Notes: generated by a model from the sequence alone, not told the origin. A stretch of 64,000 nt of DNA from CAYUNA01 sp047629355 (GCA_047629355.1 JBLHWU010000001.1:1-64000); one strand, 5' to 3'; positions 25,404 to 35,375 are shown, numbered from the stretch's first letter. Program-made: numbers and translations.

Positions 25404-27482
25404 TTATTCTTTCTTTTTAGAAAACGTTTTTTTATCTAAAACCTCACCTTCGACTTTTTCAATTTCCTTTTCTAACTTCCCTTCTTTTTTTAAATTTTCA
25501 ATACCTTCCTTCAACCCTTCCTCCTCCTTTTCAACTGGCAAAGTAACCGCTACTGGCTTCCGTTCTCGTTTTTCAAATAGATCATCGACACTCCGCGGAC
25601 GGCGATTATTTTCCCACCGAAAACCATCCATCAGCAAAGCGCGATGGTCTGCCTTATCCATTGGCGAAAGGGTTGCTTTTGGTTGCGAAAAGAATTTGAT
25701 ACCGGTGACCGTATTCTCACCGAAATAAATTTTCATCTCACTACAAACCGTCTTATTAGCGCCGATATATGCTTTGCCGTCATCAAGTGGATAATAAACC
25801 GATTCCGCACTTCCCTTGACATGGACGTAATCCAATTCGCCTTTTGTGAAATAAGCGATGCTGTTTTTACCTTTAATTTGATTAAAAAAGCGTTCGTCGG
25901 GCGAATTAATAATAAAAGAATTGCTTCTCAAAAGTATCCGATTAATTTTATTATTTGCCAACTGTAATTTAATAGTGTCTGCCGTAAATTGCGTAGTATC
26001 TGACCAAATTATCGGCGTCTCCTTAGGTCGATTGTCATAAAACCAAAACAGCGAGTCCGTCGTATTATACAGCAAGGAATCACAAACTGCTTGCAAGTCA
26101 CTTTTATAAATTCTCACATCAAAATAAGCGTGCATCAACCGACTTGTATCGCCCGTCAATGTGTCGCCTTTGATGGAAACTAAGGTATCGGCGGTCATAA
26201 ATAACGAGTCACCGCCAATGTCAGAAATGAATAGCGGTCGCCCATTTCGTCCGCCTGATGCCTTAATATAATCGTTCTCTTTTTTGTAATCCGCGTACTC
26301 CGCGACAATGGTTATATTTTGCGACGTATCGCGCCAAATCACATCCCCGACGGCAATGCCCATCTCTTTTTCTTGGTCATAATCAACTTGATTGGCATCC
26401 AAAACTTGAGCCCCATCTACGATATGTGACCGACCACGCGTAGCATATGATTCGTTGACTTTATCGTAAAAAATAGTATCCGCGATAATGTTTTGACCAT
26501 CATCAACAATGACGGCATTACCTTCCAATAGCGTCACTTCCGTCGTTTCATTATAGCGAATTCGGTTGGCGGTAGCGACGCGGCTGCCTTCTTCAAAACG
26601 GGCATTTCCAAGCAAAAATACTTCTTTCGTGTTTCCGTCATACCTGATAGTATCGGCAATCGCGATTTTTTCTCCATCGACATATTGCGGATTTTCTCGA
26701 AATTCAGCGGATTTATTTTTAGTATCATAGAAACCTGCTTCGCAATAAATCTTACTGCTGTCTTGCGAAATCAATGTCGGCGCGAGGAAAGTCGCCACTT
26801 TTGAATCGGTATTAAATTTCAAAGTATCAGACCGCAACGAAAACTCTGGACTGACGACCACGACAGAATCTTTAAACAACATCTCCTTCGTTTTCATATA
26901 AAAATACCCCTTTTCACTCTGAATCGTTGTCGAATCATCAGTAATCGTGGCACCAGAATAATAAGTCGCGACCTCGGTACTCATATCATAATGGAGGTAA
27001 TCGGTGAAGAGTTTTTGCCCTTGGTTGACGAGAATAACTTCGCCGTATAAATCCGAAATTTTAGTAGCTGAATTGTAAATAACAGAATCTGCAAAAACCG
27101 CGACCGAATCGCCCTGCTGCAAAATCACATTGCCAATTGCCGTCAAATTCGTGCTATTGCGGATGCGGGCAGAATCGGCGTACATGTATACAGTATCTTG
27201 ACTGAGTTCAACATTGCCCAGTAGTCGTTGTAGCGTATCACCTTCGATGACTTCGTAGATGAATTCGTCTGCCCACTCGATGTCGATGATGTCGGTGGTG
27301 TCCTTTGTGGGTTGCGGGTTACGAGTTCCGGATTGCGGGTTGCTGGGTTGGGTGATTTTGGGTTTTGGCTTTGTTTTTTTAGGGGTTTGGGCGGAGAGAT
27401 TTTGGGTCCAGAATAGGCAGAGTAGCAAACATAGGGTTGTTTGAAAGATGGTTTTTGAATGTGTTTTTAAGTTTTTTTGCAT
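25404..27482 (-). CDS. OstA-like (LptA/LptD N-terminal type) exported protein
   Basis: The 692-residue protein has a signal peptide (TLCLLLCLFWTQNLSAQ), a Lys/Pro-rich stretch and then many repeated beta-strand units such as DSVAVFADSVIYNSATKISD, NITIVAEYADYKKENDYIKA and TVSxLY-like turns. This is the OstA/LptA jelly-roll repeat of proteins that carry lipopolysaccharide to the outer membrane. A charged C-terminal tail (KEGIENLKKEGKLEKEIEK) is predicted coiled coil. Bacteroidota typically have a protein of this type. Residues about 44-60 (PSNPQSGTRNPQPTKD) look like a translated intergenic repeat. It probably forms an operon with the BatE-like gene. Confidence 0.83.
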   Translation of the reverse strand: MQKNLKTHSKTIFQTTLCLLLCLFWTQNLSAQTPKKTKPKPKITQPSNPQSGTRNPQPTKDTTDIIDIEWADEFIYEVIEGDTLQRLLGNVELSQDTVYMYADSARIRNSTNLTAIGNVILQQGDSVAVFADSVIYNSATKISDLYGEVILVNQGQKLFTDYLHYDMSTEVATYYSGATITDDSTTIQSEKGYFYMKTKEMLFKDSVVVVSPEFSLRSDTLKFNTDSKVATFLAPTLISQDSSKIYCEAGFYDTKNKSAEFRENPQYVDGEKIAIADTIRYDGNTKEVFLLGNARFEEGSRVATANRIRYNETTEVTLLEGNAVIVDDGQNIIADTIFYDKVNESYATRGRSHIVDGAQVLDANQVDYDQEKEMGIAVGDVIWRDTSQNITIVAEYADYKKENDYIKASGGRNGRPLFISDIGGDSLFMTADTLVSIKGDTLTGDTSRLMHAYFDVRIYKSDLQAVCDSLLYNTTDSLFWFYDNRPKETPIIWSDTTQFTADTIKLQLANNKINRILLRSNSFIINSPDERFFNQIKGKNSIAYFTKGELDYVHVKGSAESVYYPLDDGKAYIGANKTVCSEMKIYFGENTVTGIKFFSQPKATLSPMDKADHRALLMDGFRWENNRRPRSVDDLFEKRERKPVAVTLPVEKEEEGLKEGIENLKKEGKLEKEIEKVEGEVLDKKTFSKKKE
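27305..27356. repeat. Text-like repeat inside the OstA-like gene
   Basis: The minus strand here reads CCGGAACTCGTAACCCGCAA and similar. It resembles intergenic sequence at 22292-22335 (CGCGCAACTCGTAACTGGCA). It is in frame and lies in the disordered linker directly after the signal peptide. Confidence 0.55.
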
Positions 27483-28036
27483 TTAAAAAATTTCGATTAT
27501 CCTTGTTTTAAAAACAGTCTTTTCATTTATTAATTAACGCTATCAACAATCTTTCTGATTGTCAAATTCACCATTCCTTAACCCTTCCACCCGCAAATTT
27601 AAAATAAAAATGCGCTCTCCTCTTTTTTTTTACTTTTTTGAAAATTCAAATAGAAAAATTTAACAACTTTATTTCGCCTCAGATGCTAAATAAAGAGTAA
27701 GAAATAAGAAATATTTCTCCTTTAAATTCTGCTGTACACCTCGAAATAGTCGCCTTTTCCTTCAAAAAAACATTCTTTTTTAACCTATTTTTTACTAAAA
27801 AAAACAACTATATCACTTTTGGCAAGTATTTTGCTTACAGTAAAATAGTTTCCCTCAAGTTAACTTCCCACAAAATTTTACTCCCCTTTTATATTTACAG
27901 TAAAAGTCCCTGATTTCAATCCAACTTAAGTAACACATTAGTGATTACTCAATGTATCTCCCCAAAAAAAACTGGTAAACTTATCCATCATTAAATTTAT
28001 AATTCATCTGTAAATTTTCCAATAATAATCCAGTTA
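27483..28036. other. AT-rich intergenic region
   Basis: About 550 bases of strongly AT-rich sequence between the divergent OstA-like gene and the family A element. I see no coding frame and no clear promoter. Confidence 0.5.
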
Positions 28037-28198
28037 AGGAACGCGAAATAAATAAGTGTAGATTCTTGGGAGTGAGGTTTTGTTCTCCCTTTTTTCTTTG
28101 AAACTGCGATTTATGTTGAAATAATGAGCATTTTCTAAAGTAAAAAATGAGGGCAAGATATCCTCTCAAGAATCTGAATTTATTTAATTCACATTCCT
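28037..28198. repeat. MITE-like element, family A, copy 2
   Basis: This 162-base element is colinear with copy 1 at 22095-22255. It shares the ends AGGAACGCGAAATAAATAA / CATTCCT, the interior GTTCTCCCTTTTT and GCGATTTATGTTGAAATAAT blocks and the final CTCAAGA. It lies about 60 bases upstream of the next cargo gene. Confidence 0.85.
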
Positions 28199-28256
28199 AA
28201 GCAAAGTAAAATATTTAGAATTCAAAAACTATTTTAGAACACAACATTTAAAACCT

Positions 28257-28901
28257 ATGACTAATTACATTTCAAAACAGTCAATGCCAGTATGCCTATT
28301 CCTACTATTTTTTATAATAAATATTGGAATAGTAGCCGCAACTTCACTAAGTCACAAAACACCTTCCAAAGACCAATCAGATGACCATTTAATCGTCATT
28401 CGAAACCACAAATTAATCTTTGATATCGTAAAACAACAGAAGATTTCAGAAGATATTATTTTGCTAGATGCACCAGAGTTCGGAAAAGTATTTATCAATA
28501 GCGTAGATTCGATGACGTATGTGCCTCAGACTGATATTTGTGAGAAAAACGACAGTTTTTCTTACCTTTTGAAGACCGTAGACGGTTACGACACGATTAA
28601 TGTGAGCATCGAAATCTTGTGTGAAACCTTAACAATATTGAGCGGTTTTTCACCAAATGGCGATGGTGTAAACGATCATTTCACCATTTTAGGTGTACAA
28701 AATTTTCCAAATAATTCCATTTTAATTTTTAATAAATGGGGCGAGAAAGTTTATCAACAAAATAGATACGAAAACACTTGGGCTGGTGAAAAAAATCACG
28801 GTGATTCCTTACCAGAAGAGGAAAGTTTGTACTACTACGTTTTTGATAACGGAGAAGGCAAGTCGTACTCTGGATATGTGAAAATCGTAGATCAAACTTA
28901 A
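28257..28901 (+). CDS. Small T9SS cargo protein with gliding-motility C-terminal domain
   Basis: The 214-residue protein has an N-terminal signal/anchor (VCLFLLFFIINIGIVAA), a short Ig-like region with Cys98 and Cys122 that could pair, and a type B T9SS sorting domain (about 128-214) with the diagnostic FSPNGDGVNDHFTI, ILIFNKWGEKVYQ and LYYYVFDNGEGKSYSGYVKI. Proteins with this CHU_C/gliding-motility-associated domain are secreted through the T9SS and attached to, or released from, the cell surface. Its functional part is unusually short, little more than the domain itself, so it may be a remnant of a larger protein. A terminator follows. Confidence 0.85.
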   Translation: MTNYISKQSMPVCLFLLFFIINIGIVAATSLSHKTPSKDQSDDHLIVIRNHKLIFDIVKQQKISEDIILLDAPEFGKVFINSVDSMTYVPQTDICEKNDSFSYLLKTVDGYDTINVSIEILCETLTILSGFSPNGDGVNDHFTILGVQNFPNNSILIFNKWGEKVYQQNRYENTWAGEKNHGDSLPEEESLYYYVFDNGEGKSYSGYVKIVDQT

Positions 28902-28959
28902 AAATAAATTGTATCATTCTTTTCTAAAATTCTATTGAGATAATTACCTGTATTTTATT

Positions 28960-28999
28960 AAAAAGTGTCTAATGCTGAAATTGCGTTAGGCACTTTTTT
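28960..28999 (+). terminator. Terminator after the small cargo gene
   Basis: The stem AAAAAGTGTCTAA / TTAGGCACTTTTTT has one G-T pair and a 13-base loop, ending in a T run. It lies 59 bases past the stop. Confidence 0.82.
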
Positions 29000-29316
29000 A
29001 ATTTTACCCTATCACGAAATTTATTTTATAGTACAAATGTTAACTATTTCCCGCTTAATTTTGATTTTCAATAAATTATTTTGAAACCATCCAATAAAAT
29101 ACCTATATCTTGTTACATGTAATTCTGCGCTCACCTTCACTTCGCGGCGGATAAGCGTGGCGCAATAACATAACAAAGCGTATTTATATTTCTGGGTGAT
29201 TTCAAATAAATTATCACCTCCCATGTTGAACGCTGACGTTCCCAACAAATAAATGCCCTCTTTATTTCCTCGCATTCTATGCATCATTGGCAAAAGACAT
29301 TTCTATATCTAAAGAC

Positions 29317-30719
29317 ACACTCTTATTAAAAAAACAATAACACAGATTCTAATGGTCATCGCTATGCCCTTATTTTTAACCGCTCAATCACCTACTAATC
29401 TAAATACAAACGTTGAATGGATTGCTGGATTTGACGATGCAACTGACATCGAAGAAGCTTATAATTTTGGACGATGAGCAGAAGAAACGCAGCTTGGACT
29501 AGCGGCAGAAAGTATTGGTTTTCTGAGCGTTCCGACAGATTGGAACATCTATACAAATAGTCAAAAGGCACTTTATATTATCAATGATAAACGCATCTCC
29601 AGAAGTGACCTGGATTATGGGAATGGTCCCGTTTTAGGCTTGCCATTAGATGCTTTGAAAGACCATTTGAGTGATTTGGCGCAGAATTATGCTGACGGGT
29701 TATTGACGAATAATCAATTTTCGCATACTGGTGAAAACGGTTGAGGACCTTTTGATAGAATCGATAATAATCCCGTTTGGGGAAATGCTGCCAACTGCCA
29801 TGAATTCTTGACGCGCGCCGAAAGCTTAGCTGGTTTCTGGACAAGCAGTAATTGTAATCCGCTACCGATTGAGCAAGCGATTTATGGCTGGTTGTACGGA
29901 GGAGCAGAAAGCAATTGGGGCATCGGCAAGCAATGTTACTGCAAGACCAAGACTTATCAATGAACCTTTAGGGATTTAGCAATGATTATTCCTCGCCGTC
30001 AAGTGAAGTTTTTTTGGTCGTTAGTCTAATTGAAGCAGTAAATGGGGGTTATGACCCTTTTAACCTTGGTGCTTGGGTCGATAATGATACATTGATCATA
30101 GTAAACATTTTAGACCCTGTTAATAATGGTTCTTGTAATTATACCATGCCCGCTTCTGCTCATGGTGTTTTGCCGATAGAATTGACTGATTTTTATGGTC
30201 GAAAAAAATGAGCAAAATGTTAACTTGACCTAGCTTACTGGAACAGAGCAAAATAACGCTTATTTCAGTGTAGAATACAGTAATAATGGAAAGGAATTTT
30301 CTAAAATTGGTAGCGTAGCAGGTAGCGGTAATTCACAAACAACGCAGACTTATCATTTCATGCATGAAAATCCAGAAAACGGAATTAATTACTATCGGTT
30401 GCAGTAATTTGACGAAGATGGTACGAGTAGCTTTTCTAAAATAATTGCCGTTAAATATGTAAAAAATTAGATTGCCAGCATATATCCAAGCCCTATTATG
30501 GGCAATTTTTTAAATATTAATTTGACCGCAGAGGAGGACCAAAAAATTGAAGTTGCCGTTTACAATACAGGCAATCAGTTGGTTACAAAATTCAAGGTTG
30601 ATTTGGAAAATGGCTTGAATCGAGAGACTTTAGCAACCGCTGATTTTGCCAAAGGGTTTTATACAATGGTTGTTTCTAATCATCAAAAAATGAAGGTCAT
30701 GCGGTTTTCTAAAAACTAA
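29317..30719 (+). pseudogene. Decayed CAP-domain (SCP/PR-1) T9SS cargo gene
   Basis: Conceptual translation across frames gives a complete but broken secreted protein. It has a signal-like start (MVIAMPLFLTAQS at 29352), a CAP-domain-like body (LYIINDKRISRSDLDYG, LLTNNQFSHTGENG, GPFDRIDNNPVWGNAANCHE, AMLLQDQDLSMNL), an Ig-like part (AYFSVEYSNNGKEFSKIGSV, GINYYRLQ) and a type A sorting domain ending GFYTMVVSNHQKMKVMRFSKN. Damage includes a TGA at 29475, a frameshift near 29700, a TGA at 29743, another frame change near 29930, and several further TGA/TAG/TAA codons and a shift near 30200-30475. Only the last 74 codons are still open. Confidence 0.8.
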
Positions 30720-30970
30720 TGATGTATTTTTTTAGCCTATTTTTGTCTTTAAGGAATGAGGAAAGAATGAACTTATAAGCGTATATTAGAACGTTAGAAA
30801 GTATTAAATTATGTGCCTATAAGCTCCATATGTTTTAAAATAACATCAAAGTAAAATCCCCCCATTTCATCCCCCATCCTTGCGTATCCCAATTTTTTTC
30901 TGCAATTTTGAAGTGTATTTAAACTAATTTTACCCTTACAACCAATTTTTTCAAACCAAAACCCTCATAA

Positions 30971-31984
30971 ATGACGTTGACTTACACGCAAAAAAAGCTG
31001 ATTGTCTTCTTTAAAAATCGCTTATTCACAGATTTAATCTGCTGGACAATCCTGTTTTTATTGATTATTGGCACCTTGACCGTTGACCTTTGGCGACAAA
31101 GTGAGGGTATGGTGGATGCCTTGGGTAATTCAATGAGTTTTAGCGATTTTGTCAATGAAAGAAGCATTGCTGATGCCAATGAAAGTTTTTTAAATGCCTT
31201 TCAAATTATCGCCATAGAAAGTCTACTTTTCTTGATTGGAATGATGATTGTAGTCTATTTTAACCTGATTTTTCTAAAAAAACGACTGCTCAATACCCGC
31301 TTAACAAAATGGGAACGATACGGTTGGTATTTGTCTTCCGTCATTATTTTATCCTTGGCTTTAGGCTTACTTTGGACGTATATTGGCGATGCTTTCTCCA
31401 CATATTTTCGGACAGATATTCAATTTCTCTTTGCCTCAATCGTCAACTTTGGTGCAGCCATTTTGTCCACGGGAATGTTGATGATGAAAGAACTCAAAGA
31501 TGCCCGTGCCCAAGTCAATAATTTGCGAAAAGAAATCGCAGTTATCAAAATCGAACAAGAAGCACAGCAACAAGAAAACAAGCAAGAAGACCTCACATTT
31601 TATACCAATCACATTAAAGTTGGCTCCAAAAAGAAGTGGCAAATCGTGCCTTACGAAGACATCTATTTTTTCAAAGGTGGTGGCAATGACCCGCAAATTT
31701 TCACCAAAACGGGCAAAATCTGGGGCAGTAGCAAACTCGAAGAATACAATTATTTTCTACCGAAAGATAAATTTATCCGAGTCCACCGTAGCTATATCAT
31801 CGCCAAAGAATGGGTACGCGAGCGCGATGGAAATACGTTGTATTTAGCCAATAAAGACGGCATTTTTTTGACAGACAAGGAAGGGGAAAAATTAGGTGTT
31901 CCAATCAGTGAATCCTACATGAAACAAGTCGAGGAAGATGCCTTTTTGATGTTTGAACAAGAGATTACGGTGGATAAGCCCTAA
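30971..31984 (+). CDS. Membrane-anchored LytTR-type transcription regulator
   Basis: The 337-residue protein has four membrane segments (about 20-37, 75-100, 116-135 and 150-168). A coiled coil (about 172-210, AQVNNLRKEIAVIKIEQEAQQQ) connects them to a C-terminal LytTR DNA-binding domain (about 215-315) with WQIVPYEDIYFFKGGG and FIRVHRSYII. LytTR domains bind short direct repeats in promoters. Here the regulator replaces a receiver domain by a membrane sensor, so it probably responds directly to an envelope signal. It stands alone; its targets are unknown. Confidence 0.88.
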   Translation: MTLTYTQKKLIVFFKNRLFTDLICWTILFLLIIGTLTVDLWRQSEGMVDALGNSMSFSDFVNERSIADANESFLNAFQIIAIESLLFLIGMMIVVYFNLIFLKKRLLNTRLTKWERYGWYLSSVIILSLALGLLWTYIGDAFSTYFRTDIQFLFASIVNFGAAILSTGMLMMKELKDARAQVNNLRKEIAVIKIEQEAQQQENKQEDLTFYTNHIKVGSKKKWQIVPYEDIYFFKGGGNDPQIFTKTGKIWGSSKLEEYNYFLPKDKFIRVHRSYIIAKEWVRERDGNTLYLANKDGIFLTDKEGEKLGVPISESYMKQVEEDAFLMFEQEITVDKP

Positions 31985-32124
31985 TTTATCTTGGTTCTTT
32001 GACAAATCCCGTGGAATACCATATTGCTTGAACTTTAAGAAGCGAGAAAATCTTACGATTTTCGAGCTTCAAAAAACACAGTCCCTTTGTTAAAACGGCT
32101 CTACTAAATTCATCTATGAATCAT

Positions 32125-34428
32125 TTATTTTTCCAAAAACCATTTTCGAATCACCGCTTCCGTCACCTTATTATTTGGCGAAAACGAGGTGTTTTCCAAT
32201 CCACGATGGCCTAAATACGACGGAAATTTCCACCATAAAATACCTTGACACCAAGGCTGTTTGTGAATGCTTTCAAAAACGATTTCATAACAGCGTTTTT
32301 GATGCTCTTCATTGAAAGAATGGTCGGGTTCGGCGTGTGGATTCAGCCAAGGCATCTCAATGCTACGAAAGCCAATTTCTGTAAAAATAATGGGTTTCTT
32401 TTCTCGTTTATAAACAGCCTCTATCTTTTTAATCGCTTCTTGAAACCCCGCCTTCAATTCTTTATCCGACGCCTTGTTATTTTTACTCAATGGATAATAG
32501 CAATTCAAACCAATATAATCAAATTCGTCCCAAAAAGTCAGCTTTTCAAATTCATCGCCCCAATTGGACGCATAAGTCAACTTCCCAGAATACAATCCAC
32601 GGATTTTTTTTAGCATCTTCCGCCAGTCATCCGGACGATTCAGCGTCGCTTTCACGAATTCTGTGCCGACGCACAACACCTCCATTTCGTGAATTTCTGC
32701 CATCATCGCATAGTGCAAAATCCATTGATAATAATTGTCAAACCATAGCTGCCAATCCGCTTCGCTATCCATGTCCACTTCGCCTGGCCAACTGCCACCA
32801 CCGACCCAAATTTGTGGTTTCAGCATCACTGTCATGCCCCGATTTTGCGCCATCCGCGCGGAATGCACGATGCTTTCATCATTCTCGCCACCCGCACTAT
32901 TGGCAATCGAAATAGTTGTTGGTTTTCGGGGATCTCGCATAAAGGTGTAAGGAACAAGCGCGGTTGCATTTGCGCCTAAATCAACTTGCTTTTCCAAGGA
33001 TTTTGTTGCTTCTCGACTGATGTAGCCGTTATAAATCCGATAGCCTTCGTGCGCGAAATTAAAGCCTTTTAGGTAAGGCATTTCTGGTCTTTTTTTAGTC
33101 AAAACATCTATCGTTTTTGACGCCAACCACTGCTGCCAACCTTCCTCTAATTTCACAATTTCCTGCGCTCCAAATGTTCGATTTAAATACTGTGTCAAAA
33201 AGACTTCTTTGGTAGAATTTTCCAATAAAAATTCCACAAAACTCGCGGACAAACAACCATTTAAATAACGAGAGGTACTTCCTTTTTCTTCATTTAAAAT
33301 ATCAGCCAATGGCAAAATATTCCCAGAATCATACAATTTCTTCGCCCAATATTGATACCCTTTTCGCTGCCATTTTTTAGTAAAACAAATCGCCAAACCA
33401 CGCTCCAACGCCAATGTTTTCGGTTCCCCTAAAAACTGTCGCAGCAGCAACTCATTTTCCTTTCCAATAAAATTATCACTATACGTTTCATTCAAAACGG
33501 TATGCACGCTATTTGACTTAAAATGTACATCCGATTGGTCGGTATTTCCAATTATTAAGCCCTTCTCTTCGGCAGACCGATAAAGGCAGTATTTAATCGT
33601 TGGAATTTCTTTTTTGGTGTTTAAAAATGCGCGAATTTCAGCAACATTCTCTTCGCACTTTTTTCTAACAATCCCCGCTTGCGCTTCATTCAATTCTGTC
33701 CGTTTGATAAATTCAAAATGCTTCGTCGAAGGCATCGAATCAGGTTGCATAGAGAAGTCAAAATGCACCTTTTTATCGAATGCCCAAGTCTCTGCATGAA
33801 AATTTCCATTGATGATTCGCTGCTGATTTTGAAAAATTTCGTAGCCCCACGATGACCAATTTAGCAAATACTCTTCTTTTTCAATAAAGTCTTTTAAATA
33901 AGTCAAAACGGCAGTATTATTCAAGCCCGTAATCACCTGCATCGGCATTTGTGGGTTCAATGGATTTGGATAAAAAGGTAAGCGTAAAACCGTCGTCGCA
34001 TCCAAAAATTTTTTCTCATCAAAAAGTAAATGGTTTTCATTTATCAAAAACGGTAACTTTTCTTGAACTTTTGCTATCCAAGGATTCGAAGTTGCTGTTC
34101 CCAAAAGAATGACCATTTTTTCTACAAAATCTTGCGCTGATAATTCATTGGCAGGCAGCGATTTTATCTTCACTTTATTGTAGCCATATTCTCCTTCTAA
34201 TTTTTTCACCATCGTTTTCCATTCTTCTGCCGTCTCCTGATTATCGGCAGGATAAACCAGCATCACCGTTTCTGACGACCACATTTCTTCCACTAACGCT
34301 CGTTGATTTGGCAACTCATTCGCAGATTTTTCTGGTGGATTTTGCTGTCCGTTAATTTGACAAGACAGAAAGGAAAGAAGAAAGCAGATTTTGAAAAAAA
34401 AGGAAAGATTCATACTATTTTTTATCAT
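32125..34428 (-). CDS. Exported GH113-like glycoside hydrolase with extra N-terminal domain
   Basis: The 767-residue protein starts with an export signal (FFFKICFLLSFLSCQING, possibly a lipoprotein). Residues about 470-767 form a glycoside-hydrolase TIM barrel like family GH113 (beta-mannanases): LKGFNFAHEGYRIYNG, VMLKPQIWVGGGSWPGEVD, VLCVGTEFV with the likely acid/base Glu near 590, KLTYASNWGDEF, and IIFTEIGFRS with the likely nucleophile Glu near 685. The N-terminal 430 residues resemble a peptidase-MA-like gluzincin fold (TLALERGLAICFTKKWQRKG) but show no HExxH zinc site, so that part is probably non-catalytic. The substrate is likely a mannan or related glycan. Confidence 0.72.
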   Translation of the reverse strand: MIKNSMNLSFFFKICFLLSFLSCQINGQQNPPEKSANELPNQRALVEEMWSSETVMLVYPADNQETAEEWKTMVKKLEGEYGYNKVKIKSLPANELSAQDFVEKMVILLGTATSNPWIAKVQEKLPFLINENHLLFDEKKFLDATTVLRLPFYPNPLNPQMPMQVITGLNNTAVLTYLKDFIEKEEYLLNWSSWGYEIFQNQQRIINGNFHAETWAFDKKVHFDFSMQPDSMPSTKHFEFIKRTELNEAQAGIVRKKCEENVAEIRAFLNTKKEIPTIKYCLYRSAEEKGLIIGNTDQSDVHFKSNSVHTVLNETYSDNFIGKENELLLRQFLGEPKTLALERGLAICFTKKWQRKGYQYWAKKLYDSGNILPLADILNEEKGSTSRYLNGCLSASFVEFLLENSTKEVFLTQYLNRTFGAQEIVKLEEGWQQWLASKTIDVLTKKRPEMPYLKGFNFAHEGYRIYNGYISREATKSLEKQVDLGANATALVPYTFMRDPRKPTTISIANSAGGENDESIVHSARMAQNRGMTVMLKPQIWVGGGSWPGEVDMDSEADWQLWFDNYYQWILHYAMMAEIHEMEVLCVGTEFVKATLNRPDDWRKMLKKIRGLYSGKLTYASNWGDEFEKLTFWDEFDYIGLNCYYPLSKNNKASDKELKAGFQEAIKKIEAVYKREKKPIIFTEIGFRSIEMPWLNPHAEPDHSFNEEHQKRCYEIVFESIHKQPWCQGILWWKFPSYLGHRGLENTSFSPNNKVTEAVIRKWFLEK

Positions 34429-34494
34429 TTTTATTGAGTACTAAATGTGGCGTTATTGATACTTTCACTTATTAAATAAATGTTCTAATCCCAC

Positions 34495-34557
34495 GGTATG
34501 TAGCCTTCGGACTAAACTTAGATGACTGGATTTAGCGTAGCCTGAAGGCTACACACC
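34495..34557. repeat. Palindromic repeat (GTAGCCTTC type)
   Basis: GGTATGTAGCCTTCGGACTA and the complement of the right arm, GGTGTGTAGCCTTCAGGCTA, form an imperfect hairpin between the GH113-like and BtuF-like genes. It resembles the repeat at 835-904 in style. Confidence 0.7.
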
Positions 34558-34589
34558 AGAGGATTACGACATTTATTAAAGAACTACTT

Positions 34590-35369
34590 TTAAGGACAGC
34601 CTTCAAACGCATTAGCTGCATTCAACAACCGATTGCCATACCAAGAATACAACTCGCCATCCACCAATTCCACCACCGCATTCGGACAGATTGCCTTAAA
34701 ATCAGCGATGTGCTTTTCTTTAAATGGAAAAGGCTCGGAGGACAATAAAATCACTTCGGGATTCATTTCTACTAATGTTTCCAGTGTTATTTCTGGATAC
34801 CTTTCCTGCTCTTCTAACAAATTTTTAAAGCCCGCAAAGCGCATCATTTCATTGATAAATGTATCACCACCTGCCACCATATATGGCTCGCGCCAAATAA
34901 AATATACCGCCGTTTGCAAAGTAGGTTGCTTGGGTAAGTTCGCAAATTTTTCTTGAATATTTTCCACTAAAATATCCGCTTCCGACGGTTTCCCAACCAA
35001 TGCCCCTACCCTGTTTATCATATCCAAAGCGTCGTCCAAATTTTTAATATCGCTAATCCAAACAGGATATTTCTCGGCTAAGGCTTCGACTTGTGCTTGG
35101 TCATTTTCCTCTTTATTGGCGATTATTAAATCGGGTTTTAACGCATCAATTCGGTCTAAATGATAAGTTTTTGTTCCGCCAATTCGCTGTTTGGAACGAA
35201 ACCATTTTTCGGGATGCACACAGAATTTCGTGATGCCAACGACCTCTTCTTCCAAGCCTAAATAATAGAGCAATTCCGTTTGAGAAGGGACGAGGGAGAT
35301 GATGCGTTTTGGTGGAAACGGGAGGGCGATTTGACGGTTAAGTTGGTCTGTGAAAGTTCTATTCTGCAT
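34590..35369 (-). CDS. BtuF/TroA-like periplasmic-binding-type protein without signal peptide
   Basis: The 259-residue protein has the helical-backbone metal/cofactor receptor fold of ABC-transporter binding proteins such as BtuF. It contains PKRIISLVPSQTELLYYLGL, ALKPDLIIANKEEND, YMVAGGDTFINEMMRFAGF and LVEMNPEVILLSSEPFPF. It has no signal peptide or lipobox (starts MQNRTFTDQLNRQIALPF), unlike exported members. Cytoplasmic cobalamin-binding members of this superfamily without a transporter are known, and the sequence fits them. No btuC/btuD gene is nearby. It lies 6 bases downstream of the DUF1684 gene, probably in one transcript. Confidence 0.78.
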   Translation of the reverse strand: MQNRTFTDQLNRQIALPFPPKRIISLVPSQTELLYYLGLEEEVVGITKFCVHPEKWFRSKQRIGGTKTYHLDRIDALKPDLIIANKEENDQAQVEALAEKYPVWISDIKNLDDALDMINRVGALVGKPSEADILVENIQEKFANLPKQPTLQTAVYFIWREPYMVAGGDTFINEMMRFAGFKNLLEEQERYPEITLETLVEMNPEVILLSSEPFPFKEKHIADFKAICPNAVVELVDGELYSWYGNRLLNAANAFEGCP

Positions 35370-35375
35370 GCCTTT

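Noticed and set aside
29021..29293. A 90-codon minus-strand frame between two cargo loci
   Set aside because: No signal, domain or conserved pattern; it sits in a gap beside a decayed gene. It could be a remnant or a repeat, but I cannot support it as a gene.
29352..29960. Several TGA codons at plausible Trp positions, suggesting TGA recoding
   Set aside because: TAG and TAA stops and frameshifts also occur in the same locus, and intact genes around it use TGG for Trp and stop at TGA. Decay explains it.
29700..30475. Programmed frameshifting in the CAP-domain locus
   Set aside because: The shifts are multiple, in no typical slippery context, and accompanied by many stops.
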